Below, piece after piece: positions 17,578-24,905 of a stretch of DNA of 64,000 nt. Under the pieces are notes generated by a model. It was not told the DNA's origin and searched no databases. It worked only from the letters and a program-made list of their open reading frames with translations. Source of the DNA: CAMDBL01 sp964498125. GTDB taxonomy: Bacteria; Pseudomonadota; Alphaproteobacteria; Rhizobiales; Hyphomicrobiaceae. The DNA lies in assembly GCA_964498125.1 (NCBI GenBank), contig CAZCGE010000068.1, forward strand, positions 1-64,000. Reading direction: 5' to 3'. Each line of letters starts with the position of its first letter. The first letter of the stretch is position 1. The translations under genes were made by a program, and so were the position numbers.

Positions 17578-18087
17578 ATGAGTGCTGCGTTGAATTTGGC
17601 GCGCCAAAATGCGCACGTCGTGGATGAGGAATTCAAAGGCGAGTATCTGCAGGCACTGCGCTTGGTCGAACGGCTGCATCGGCTGCTTCTCGACGTGATC
17701 AAGGACGAGTTGGATCGCCGCGGTAGCGTCGAACTCAACAGTGTGCAGGCGCTGCTGCTCTACAACATCGGCGAAGGCGAGCTGACGGCGGGCGAGCTCA
17801 AGACTCGCGGCTATTATCTCGGCTCCAACGTTTCTTACAATCTGAAGAAACTCGTGGACATGGGATATATCCATTACAAGCGTTCCGAAACGGACCGCCG
17901 ATCCGTGCGCGTCAGCCTGACGCAACTGGGCATGGAAACCAGTGCCGTGGTGCAGGATCTGTATCAGCGCCAGCTCACGTCCGTGGAAGCCGTGGCGCAA
18001 ATCACCGGCGACGAGTTCAAGACGCTCAATCGCGCGCTGGTGCGCCTGGAGCGTTTCTGGACCGACCAGATTCGCTACCAGCTCTAA
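17578..18087 (+). CDS. ldtR: MarR-type winged-helix regulator, LdtR-like
   Basis: 169 residues with a winged helix-turn-helix: VELNSVQALLLYNIGEGELTA, then the recognition helix region YYLGSNVSYNLKKLVDMGYI and the wing HYKRSETDRRSVRVSLT. This resembles LdtR, a MarR-family regulator in Hyphomicrobiales that activates L,D-transpeptidase genes and stress responses. An L,D-transpeptidase gene follows 1 kb downstream on the same strand, supporting the assignment. The upstream 213 nt are AT-rich and should hold its promoter; the operator cannot be defined by eye. Confidence 0.85.
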   Translation: MSAALNLARQNAHVVDEEFKGEYLQALRLVERLHRLLLDVIKDELDRRGSVELNSVQALLLYNIGEGELTAGELKTRGYYLGSNVSYNLKKLVDMGYIHYKRSETDRRSVRVSLTQLGMETSAVVQDLYQRQLTSVEAVAQITGDEFKTLNRALVRLERFWTDQIRYQL

Positions 18088-18120
18088 GTTTGCCGCGCTC
18101 CGCGGCCGATGCCGGAACTC

Positions 18121-18165
18121 GTCGGGTCTCCCCCGGATCAAGTGTCCGGGGTCGACCCGACCTAC
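18121..18165. repeat. GTCGGGTC/GACCCGAC palindrome (family 2)
   Basis: Starts GTCGGGTCTCCCCCGGATC and ends GGGGTCGACCCGACCTAC. It lies between ldtR and the DUF6883 gene. Related units are at 18822-18926 and 27347-27461. Confidence 0.85.
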
Positions 18166-18251
18166 GGCCTCTGCCGGTGTGCCAGGGGCTGACGCATTGC
18201 GGCGCTGGTATGCTGCGGCGGCGTATGAGATCGCGCGGTAGGCACCCGACA

Positions 18252-18590
18252 ATGGCCCAGCTACCCAACGCCGACCGCGCCTTGGTCGATCGCGCCAAGA
18301 TCGTCGATTATCTGTTGGCGTCGACGCATAAGGATGGCAGCGCCAAGTCCCGGTTCCTCGCTGATTTCGGTGTCCGGCTCGATGCTCCCGACGTGCTGTT
18401 GGCCACGCTCACGCTGCACGCCCAATCAAATGAGGTCTAGCGCTTGCAAACCTCGCCGCACGGGGTGAAATATGTCATCGAAGGGCCGATGCCAGCGCCC
18501 GACGGCCGTGCTCCGGGCATCAGAACCGTATGGATCATCGACGATGGTGAAGACGTGCCCCGTTTCGTCACCGGATTTGCGGGCCGGTGA
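18252..18590 (+). pseudogene. DUF6883 protein gene interrupted by one in-frame TAG
   Basis: The frame begins AQLPNADRALVDRAKIVDYL, typical of DUF6883, and meets TAG at 18438-18440 after 62 codons. Reading on in the same frame gives RLQTSPHGVKYVIEGP and ends TVWIIDDGEDVPRFVTGF..., the normal second half of this family, stopping at TGA 18588-18590. The gene is therefore complete except for one amber codon. DUF6883 proteins often sit next to DUF4926 proteins, as here, where the stop overlaps the next start. The biochemical role of the pair is not known to me; a toxin-immunity-type relationship is only a guess. A TTG at 18444 could restart the second half. Confidence 0.75.
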
Positions 18591-18820
18591 ATAAGACCGT
18601 GATCAACGATCTCGATGTCGTGGCGCTGACGCGCGATCTGCCGAATGAGGGGCTTGCCGCGGGCGACCTCGGAACGGTGGTGCATGTCTACAAGGACAAG
18701 AAAGCCTACGAGGTTGAATTCATGACGCTGAAGGGCGAGACGATCGACGTCGTGACCCTGGAGGCGGATGCCATCCGCCCGATCCGCGAGCGCGAGATCG
18801 CCAACGCGCGGCAGTGGTAG
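18587..18820 (+). CDS. DUF4926 family small protein
   Basis: 77 residues, GTG start overlapping the stop of the DUF6883 frame (GTGA). The sequence LDVVALTRDLPNEGLAAGDL, then GTVVHVY and YEVEFMTLKGETIDVVTL is the DUF4926 pattern, a small all-beta domain. Its TAG stop lies just before a family 2 palindrome. It is probably translated in coupling with the upstream gene, so the upstream amber codon might lower its expression. Confidence 0.85.
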   Translation: MNKTVINDLDVVALTRDLPNEGLAAGDLGTVVHVYKDKKAYEVEFMTLKGETIDVVTLEADAIRPIREREIANARQW

Positions 18821-18821
18821 G

Positions 18822-18926
18822 AGGTCGGGTCGAGCCCCGGCCTCTGAATGCGGCCGGGGGAGACCCGACACGTCATGGCCGCCACTGGAACTCGTCGGGT
18901 CTCGCGCAGGGCTCGACCCGACCTAC
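18822..18926. repeat. Two family 2 palindromes downstream of the DUF4926 gene
   Basis: Unit one (18822-18869) starts AGGTCGGGTCGAGCCCCGG and ends GGGGGAGACCCGAC; unit two (18893-18926) starts GTCGGGTCTCGCG and ends GCTCGACCCGACCTACGG. They fill the first third of the 316-nt gap before the L,D-transpeptidase; the remainder presumably carries its promoter. Confidence 0.85.
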
Positions 18927-19136
18927 GGCGCGGGTCAAGACATCCGCGGCTATTCGCGACGCTTTTGAGCCACACTTGATGACGATCTGTGGCGCTCATG
19001 TCGCGGAATTGCCACCCCGGTTGCCCACTGTTAACACTTGGGCCATAGGGTTGGTGGATGGTGCCACGATCCAGTTGATTCTATCGTGTTGCGGCGCGTG
19101 GCACTGGGTGGACTTGCGGACGGGGAGAGCAACACA

Positions 19137-20438
19137 GTGACGACTTTGCCAACAGGCGGCCGAAGCAAACCTGCCGCGCGCCTCCTCTTCGCCGCTCTGT
19201 GGATCGGACTTGGTCAGGTGGCTGGCGCGGGCTTAGTGCGGGCGCAAGACTCCGACACGTCCTGGCTGGCGGCCGCCATCGGTCTGCCGGATGCGAGCAG
19301 CCGTCCGCAGGGGGCCGATCGCGCGTTCATCCGTGAATGGGAGGCGAATCCGCCCAAGGGTTACGCCACGCTGGCGCCCGAGAACACCGCCGCCACCAAG
19401 GCGGCCGTCAAACGCTATACCGAGATCGTCGACAAGGGCGGATGGGTTGTCGTCCCCGACATGCAGATGCAATCTGGCCTGTCGCATCCTGCCGTCGCCA
19501 TGCTGCGCCAACGGCTGCTCTCCTCTGGCGATCTCAAGGACGACTCGGCGCTGTCCGAGGGCTTTGATTTCTACGTCGAGAAGGCGGTGAAGCGCTACCA
19601 GGCCTCGAACGGCCTGACGCCGACGGGCATCGTCGACAAGCGCACCGTGGCAGCGCTCAACGTGCCCGCCGCGGCCCGCCTGCGCCAGCTCAAGGCCAAT
19701 CTCGCCCGGCTGCAGGAGTATGGCGCCGGCACCGGCAAGCGTTACGTTGTCGTCAACATTCCCGCGGCCCAAGTCGAGGCGGTCGATGGCGGACGTGTCG
19801 TTTCGCGCCACTCCGGCGTCGTCGGCAAGACCGACCGACCGACGCCGATCCTGCGCTCGGCCATCCATCAGATGAATTTCAATCCGGTGTGGACGCTGCC
19901 GCCAACCGTCATCGAAAAAGACCTGCTGCCGAAGGGGCGGGACATGGAGAAGCGCAGCCAGTCCGTGCTGGTGAAGTTCGGCATCGATGCCTACGACGGC
20001 AGTGGTCGCAAGCTGGATCCCGAGAAGGTCAATTTCACCACTGGCGCCGCCCGCAACTTCAGTTACAGGCAGCAACCAGGCAAGGAGAACCCGCTCGGCT
20101 TCCTGAAGATCAACTTCCACAACAGCCACTCGGTCTACATGCACGACACGCCCTCGGAATCGCTGTTCGGGCGCAACTTCCGCGCGGCAAGCTCCGGCTG
20201 CATTCGGGTGCAGGGCATCGAACATCTGGCGGCATGGCTGCTCAACGACAGCGGCTGGACGTCCGAGCAGATCGAACGGCTCAAGAAGTCGGGCGAGCGC
20301 AAGGACGTGACGTTGAAGAAGCCGGTGCCGCTGTATTTCGTCTATGTCACGGCCTGGGCCACGGAGGATGGCGTCGTCCAGTTCCGCCGCGACCTCTACG
20401 GCAAGGACGGTCTCGGCCCGCTGGCGTCGGCCTATTGA
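19137..20438 (+). CDS. L,D-transpeptidase (YkuD) with peptidoglycan-binding domain
   Basis: 433 residues. GTG 19137 is chosen because it is preceded by GGGGAGAG and gives a good signal peptide (basic start, LLFAALWIGLGQVAGAGL, cleavage near VRAQD). A PG_binding_1 domain lies at about 100-180 (FYVEKAVKRYQASNGLTPTG). The YkuD catalytic domain follows, with HDTPSESLFGRNFRAASSGC ending at the nucleophilic Cys. It forms 3-3 crosslinks or attaches proteins to peptidoglycan in the periplasm. Family and location suggest it is the target of the nearby LdtR-like regulator. Confidence 0.92.
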   Translation: MTTLPTGGRSKPAARLLFAALWIGLGQVAGAGLVRAQDSDTSWLAAAIGLPDASSRPQGADRAFIREWEANPPKGYATLAPENTAATKAAVKRYTEIVDKGGWVVVPDMQMQSGLSHPAVAMLRQRLLSSGDLKDDSALSEGFDFYVEKAVKRYQASNGLTPTGIVDKRTVAALNVPAAARLRQLKANLARLQEYGAGTGKRYVVVNIPAAQVEAVDGGRVVSRHSGVVGKTDRPTPILRSAIHQMNFNPVWTLPPTVIEKDLLPKGRDMEKRSQSVLVKFGIDAYDGSGRKLDPEKVNFTTGAARNFSYRQQPGKENPLGFLKINFHNSHSVYMHDTPSESLFGRNFRAASSGCIRVQGIEHLAAWLLNDSGWTSEQIERLKKSGERKDVTLKKPVPLYFVYVTAWATEDGVVQFRRDLYGKDGLGPLASAY

Positions 20439-20671
20439 GGCGGCATGGGACTGGGTTGATCTGACACAATGCCGATTCCGGCGCCGCTGTGCAATCCTTC
20501 GCCGGCGGCGTTGTCGTCTTTGGGCCATGGCGCGGGCTGATCACGGCACGAAGCTTGCTTGATCGGGCACATGGGGCTGCCCGGTGCGCATTTACGATGC
20601 GACGCGGTGAGGATTGCCCGTCAGGCTGAAAACGGTCTAAGAGGACAGGTGAGTATCGCGAGGGTTGGTCG

Positions 20672-21910
20672 ATGGATTACCAGGCGAAGTTCGAGGACGC
20701 GCTGGCGGTGGTACGCAGCGAGGGCCGGTATCGCGTCTTTGCCGACATCAAGCGGGCCCGCGGCGCCTATCCGACCGCACAGCATTTCACCGGCGACGGC
20801 GCCAAGCCGATCACGGTCTGGTGCTCCAACGACTATCTCGGCATGGGCCAGCATCCAGCGGTGATCGCGGCCATGCACCAGGCCATCGACGAGGCCGGCG
20901 CGGGCTCCGGCGGCACGCGCAACATCGCCGGCACCACACACTATCACGTCGAGCTGGAAGCCGAGCTCGCCGAGCTGCACAGCAAGGCGGCTGCCCTGCT
21001 CTTCACCTCCGCCTACGTCGCCAATGACGCGACGCTGGCGACGCTGGTCAAGCTGATGCCCGGCTGCGTCATCTTCTCCGACGAGAAAAACCACGCCTCG
21101 ATGATCGAAGGCATCCGCCACGGCGGCGGGCCCAAGCGCATCTGGCGCCACAACGATGTCGCCGACCTCGAGCGGCACCTGCAAGCCGTGCCGCGCGACA
21201 CACCGAAGATCATCGCCTTCGAGTCCGTCTACTCCATGGACGGTCACATCGCGCCGATCGGGCAGATCTGCGATCTCGCCGCCAAGTACGGCGCTCTGAC
21301 CTATCTCGACGAGGTGCATGCCGTCGGCATGTACGGACCGCGCGGCGGCGGCGTCGCCGAGCGCGATGGCGTCATGCACCGCGTCGATATGATCAACGGC
21401 ACGCTGGCCAAGGGTTTCGGCGTGATGGGCGGCTATGTCGCCGCCTCGCGTGCCTGCTGCGACGCCATTCGCTCGTATGCCTCCGGTTTCATTTTTACGA
21501 CCTCGCTTGCCCCAGCGCTGGCCGCCGGCGCGCTGGCCAGCATCCGCCACCTCAAAGTCAGCCAGCTGGAGCGGGCGCGGCATCAGGAACGGGCGCGCAC
21601 TCTGAAGCAGCGGCTCGCCGCCGCCGGATTGCCGATCGTCGATAACCCGAGCCACATCGTGCCGGTGCTGGTCGGCGACCCGGTGCGCTGCAAGGCGCTG
21701 TCCGACACGCTGCTCGACCAGTACGGCATCTACGTGCAGCCGATCAATTATCCAACGGTGGCACGCGGCACCGAGCGGCTGCGCATCACGCCGCAGCCGC
21801 AGCACACCGATGCGCAAATGGACCACCTGGTGGCCGCGCTGACGCTGCTGTGGGCCGATTGCCCAGTGTCGGCCGAGGCCTCCGGCGAAGGCAAGCTCGC
21901 GGCGGAGTAG
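20672..21910 (+). CDS. hemA: 5-aminolevulinate synthase
   Basis: Condenses glycine and succinyl-CoA to 5-aminolevulinate, the first step of tetrapyrrole synthesis in alphaproteobacteria (C4 pathway). 412 residues, the expected length. WCSNDYLGMGQHP, GSGGTRNIAGTTHYHVELE, YLDEVHAVGMYGPRGGG and the PLP-lysine motif NGTLAKGFGVMGGY are all present. The start ATG is 18 nt after GAGGACAGG-like sequence. It is transcribed alone, with a repeat cluster downstream. Confidence 0.97.
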   Translation: MDYQAKFEDALAVVRSEGRYRVFADIKRARGAYPTAQHFTGDGAKPITVWCSNDYLGMGQHPAVIAAMHQAIDEAGAGSGGTRNIAGTTHYHVELEAELAELHSKAAALLFTSAYVANDATLATLVKLMPGCVIFSDEKNHASMIEGIRHGGGPKRIWRHNDVADLERHLQAVPRDTPKIIAFESVYSMDGHIAPIGQICDLAAKYGALTYLDEVHAVGMYGPRGGGVAERDGVMHRVDMINGTLAKGFGVMGGYVAASRACCDAIRSYASGFIFTTSLAPALAAGALASIRHLKVSQLERARHQERARTLKQRLAAAGLPIVDNPSHIVPVLVGDPVRCKALSDTLLDQYGIYVQPINYPTVARGTERLRITPQPQHTDAQMDHLVAALTLLWADCPVSAEASGEGKLAAE

Positions 21911-21936
21911 GGGGCTCAGACCGCGGCGGGGTCAGA

Positions 21937-22221
21937 CCCCAATGGCGCTAACTTTGCTCCCGTCATTCCGGAAACGCGAGCCCCGGACTTGATCCGGAGC
22001 GAGCGTTATCCGGAACCCAGCGGCAGGAGCGTGCGAAGCACACCATATATTGCGTCCTTCGGACGACTCTCGCGCTGGGTTCCGGCTCGCGTCGGCGCTG
22101 AAGGGCGCCTCCTTGGCCGGAATGACGACGTGAAATGATTTATGTTAGCGCCAATGGGTTAGACCCCGCACAAAGATCTTATGAATTCTGCGTCGACCTC
22201 CGGTGTGCGGGGTCTGACCCC
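21937..22221. repeat. Nested inverted repeats: family 1 halves around a CGTCATTCCGG element
   Basis: The outer arms are GGGGTCAGACCCC (about 21938-21950) and GGGGTCTGACCCC (about 22208-22221). Inside are TGGCGCTAAC and its inverse GTTAGCGCCA, and inside those CGTCATTCCGG (about 21961) and CCGGAATGACG (about 22123-22133), with further inner pairing (CCGGAACCCAGCG with CGCTGGGTTCCGG). It fills the 326-nt gap between hemA and the convergent GMC gene and looks like one repeat element inserted into another. Confidence 0.8.
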
Positions 22222-22236
22222 ATCCGTCCCTTGCCA

Positions 22237-23874
22237 TTACCCCCGCGCCCGGTCGGCCAGCATCATGGCGGCGGCCTTTTCCGCGATCATCATGGTCGGT
22301 GAGTTGGTGTTGCCCGAGGTGATTGTCGGCATCACCGAGGCATCCGCCACCCGCAATCCGTCGATGCCACGAACCTTCAACTGAGGATCGACCACGGCAA
22401 GATCGTCGTTCCCCATGCGGCAGGTCGAGACTGGATGGAAGATCGTGGTGCCGATCTCGCCGGCCGCGCGCGCCAGATCCGCGTCGCTGTCGTAACCTGG
22501 CCCCGGCCTGAATTCGTCCGGATAGTAGTTGCGCATGGCCGGCTGCGAGACGATGCGCCGCGTCAGGCGGATGGCGTCGGCGGCGACGCGCTGATCCTCG
22601 CTGGTGGCCAGATAATTGGGCCGGATCTCGGGATGGACTTCGGGATCACGCGAGGTGATGCGCACGTGGCCGCGGCTGGTCGGCCGCAGATTGCAGACGC
22701 TGGCGGTGAAAGCCGGGAAGGGGTCGAGCGGCTCGCCGAACTTCGCCAGCGTCAGCGGCTGCACGTGATACTGCAGGTTGGGCGTATCGCGCGAGGGGTC
22801 GGACTTGGCGAAGGCGCCGAGCTGGGACGGCGCCATGGTCATGGGCCCCGTGCGGAACAAGGCGAACTGCACGGCCATGCCGACGCGCGCGGTCAGCTTG
22901 TGCGAGCGCTCGTTCAGCGTCTTGACGTTGTAGACCTTGTAGGCGCAGCGCATCTGCAGATGGTCCTGCAGGTTGGCGCCGACACCTTTCAATTCGCGAC
23001 GGACGCCAATGCCGAGGTCCTGCAGAAGATCCCCCGGGCCGATCCCCGACAGCTGCAGGATTTGTGGCGAGCCGATCGATCCAGCCGACAGAACGATCTC
23101 GCGGGTTGCGCTCGCCTGCATCGGCAAGCCGTCGACGATCAGCTCGAGTCCGGTGGCGCGATTGCCGGTAAAGATCAGCCGCTCGACCTGAGCGTGGGTC
23201 GCGACCTTCAGATTGGGCCGGTGCATGACGGGTTTCAAGAAACCCTTGGCCGCGCTCCAGCGGATGCCGGATCGCTGGTTGACGTGGAAATAGCCGCAGC
23301 CTTCGTTGTTGCCGCGATTGAAGTCGTCGGTGTTGGGGATGCCGGCTTCAGCCGCCGCCGCGCGGAAGGCGTCGAGGATCTCCCAGTCCAGCCGCATGCG
23401 CTCGACGCGCCACTCGCCACCGCGCTGGTGCACGCCGTCGAAGCCGGACGGTTCGATCGCCCACTGGTCCTCGTGGCGCTTGAAGTAGGGCAGCACATCG
23501 TCCCAGCTCCAGCCCACGCAGCCCTGCTGGCGCCACAGGTCGTAGTCGCGCGCTTGGCCACGCATATAGATCATGCCGTTGATCGCCGAGCAGCCGCCCA
23601 GCACACGGCCACGGGGATAGTTCAGGCTGCGGCCATTGAGGCCGGGCTCGGCGGCGGTCTTGTAGCACCAGTCGGCGCGCGGATTGCCCATCAGGTAGAG
23701 GTAGCCGACCGGGATGTGGAACCAGTGATAGTCGTCGTCGCCGCCGGCTTCCAGCAGCAGGACGCGCACGCCGGGATCGGCCGACAGCCGGTTGGCCAGC
23801 ACGCAGCCGGCCGATCCAGCGCCGACGATGATATAGTCGAAGGTTCCAAGCGAAGCGCGCATCGGTACTTCCAT
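22237..23874 (-). CDS. GMC-family FAD oxidoreductase (choline dehydrogenase-like)
   Basis: 545 residues (ATG at 23859 would remove five). FDYIIVGAGSAGCVLANRLS is the FAD-binding start, YPRGRVLGGCSAINGMIYMR the GMC signature, and EIVLSAGSIGSPQILQLSG the second signature. Near the C-terminus HPVSTCRMG supplies the catalytic His and GNTNSPTMMIAEKAA the last conserved block. The family oxidises alcohols. No BetB, BetI or choline transporter is nearby, so choline as substrate is not supported. Confidence 0.92.
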   Translation of the reverse strand: MEVPMRASLGTFDYIIVGAGSAGCVLANRLSADPGVRVLLLEAGGDDDYHWFHIPVGYLYLMGNPRADWCYKTAAEPGLNGRSLNYPRGRVLGGCSAINGMIYMRGQARDYDLWRQQGCVGWSWDDVLPYFKRHEDQWAIEPSGFDGVHQRGGEWRVERMRLDWEILDAFRAAAAEAGIPNTDDFNRGNNEGCGYFHVNQRSGIRWSAAKGFLKPVMHRPNLKVATHAQVERLIFTGNRATGLELIVDGLPMQASATREIVLSAGSIGSPQILQLSGIGPGDLLQDLGIGVRRELKGVGANLQDHLQMRCAYKVYNVKTLNERSHKLTARVGMAVQFALFRTGPMTMAPSQLGAFAKSDPSRDTPNLQYHVQPLTLAKFGEPLDPFPAFTASVCNLRPTSRGHVRITSRDPEVHPEIRPNYLATSEDQRVAADAIRLTRRIVSQPAMRNYYPDEFRPGPGYDSDADLARAAGEIGTTIFHPVSTCRMGNDDLAVVDPQLKVRGIDGLRVADASVMPTITSGNTNSPTMMIAEKAAAMMLADRARG

Positions 23875-23944
23875 GCAATCGGCGAAGGCTCGAAGGAGTT
23901 GAGAGTTTAGCGGTATTGCGGGTGATCCACCGTCAATAACCTCC

Positions 23945-24331
23945 TTAATAGCCGACGATCATCAGTTCCTCGAGCGCGAGATTGGCGAACGCCTTGTCAC
24001 GTGTGACGAGACGCGCGCCAGAGGACAGCGCGTGGGCGGCGATCAGCATGTCGAGGTGACCGATCGAACGCCCCCGCCGCGCGCAATCAGCGCGCACGCG
24101 GCCATAGGTGCGGGACGTATCCACGCTCCACGGCAGTACGTCGAGCGTGTCCAAAATCTCAGAGACAAACGTCGCAAGCCGCTCGCGTTCCGGCCGCTTG
24201 GCGACGCCAAACAACAGTTCGCCGGCACTGATTGCGGAGATGGCGACGCGCTCTTCGCTGCGCAGCAGACGATCGAGGTGGGGCAAACCAAGGCGCAGGT
24301 CGCTGGCCGCAACCGTGTCGAGCATCAGCAC
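23945..24331 (-). CDS. vapC: VapC-type toxin (PIN domain ribonuclease)
   Basis: 128 residues. PIN-domain acidic residues appear in MLDT at the N-terminus, SAGELLFGVAKR (Glu), GHLDMLIAAHAL (Asp) and LVTRDKAF (Asp). This resembles the VapC/FitB group; such toxins cut RNA, typically initiator or other tRNAs. The Asn that usually follows LDT is absent (LDTVAAS). It overlaps the antitoxin gene upstream by 7 nt, a typical coupled toxin-antitoxin arrangement. Confidence 0.88.
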   Translation of the reverse strand: MLMLDTVAASDLRLGLPHLDRLLRSEERVAISAISAGELLFGVAKRPERERLATFVSEILDTLDVLPWSVDTSRTYGRVRADCARRGRSIGHLDMLIAAHALSSGARLVTRDKAFANLALEELMIVGY

Positions 24332-24741
24332 GAGGCGTCCTCGTCGAATAAAACGCGTGTCTGCTGGTGATCGCGGTCGCGAAGGACGTCGAAATCGTCC
24401 GGCGCAAAGGGACCCAACTTGTCACGCAGCGCCAGGAACTCCGCGCCGGTACGCTTGCGCGCCGACAGCACCACATCGCCGGTGAGCGGATCGCGCCTAA
24501 TGCGGACCTCGTTGATCCCCTCGAAGCGAAACTCAGCGGGCAGCCGCACAGCCTGGCTGCCGCCGTTCTTGAATAAGCGCGCGTACTGCGCGGCCCCCGT
24601 CGCGACGCCAGAAGCGGCTTTCGGTCCAGCCACCCTGCCAGTTTTGGGCAAGGCCGGCCGGTTCCGGTTGGGGCCTTTCGCTCGCTTCGAGCCCTTGAGA
24701 GAACGTTTGAAACCAGTCGACATTGTCTCCACTCCAGCCAT
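24325..24741 (-). CDS. vapB: VapB-type antitoxin (AbrB/SpoVT fold) with basic N-terminal extension
   Basis: 138 residues, longer than the usual 75-90. The swapped-hairpin DNA-binding core is ARLFKNGGSQAVRLPAEFRF, then EVRIRRDPLTGDVVLS (about 53-90), followed by a toxin-binding tail. The first 45 or so residues are rich in Lys, Arg and Gly, low in complexity and not part of the domain. Candidate starts are 24741 and 24723. The twin palindromes 33 nt upstream are probably its operator. Confidence 0.85.
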   Translation of the reverse strand: MAGVETMSTGFKRSLKGSKRAKGPNRNRPALPKTGRVAGPKAASGVATGAAQYARLFKNGGSQAVRLPAEFRFEGINEVRIRRDPLTGDVVLSARKRTGAEFLALRDKLGPFAPDDFDVLRDRDHQQTRVLFDEDASC

Positions 24742-24773
24742 GGAAAGTGGTGGGGATGCCCATCTTCACTGAA

Positions 24774-24794
24774 GTATATACAAATAGTATATAC
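24774..24794 (-). promoter_or_regulatory. Probable VapB operator: two GTATATAC palindromes
   Basis: GTATATAC, itself an 8-bp palindrome, occurs at 24774-24781 and again at 24787-24794, 13 bp apart in phase. It lies 33 nt before the antitoxin start and overlaps the likely -10 region. Paired palindromes are the usual autoregulatory site of VapBC complexes. Confidence 0.6.
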
Positions 24795-24905
24795 TCCATT
24801 CATGGCATGGTCAACCACGAAGAATGGGCACGAACAATGCGCGCGCCGGGCGGGAAGCCTTTCCAGGCTGCTGACCGAAATCAGCGGACGGCGTTCAACT
24901 CTTGC

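Noticed and set aside
22237..23874. Choline dehydrogenase (betA) with glycine betaine pathway
   Set aside because: GMC motifs fit many alcohol oxidoreductases; no betB, betI or choline transporter is nearby, so the specific name is not justified.
22435..23910. A 491-codon open frame opposite the GMC oxidoreductase
   Set aside because: The minus-strand GMC protein has all family motifs; the plus-strand product shows only antisense-type composition.
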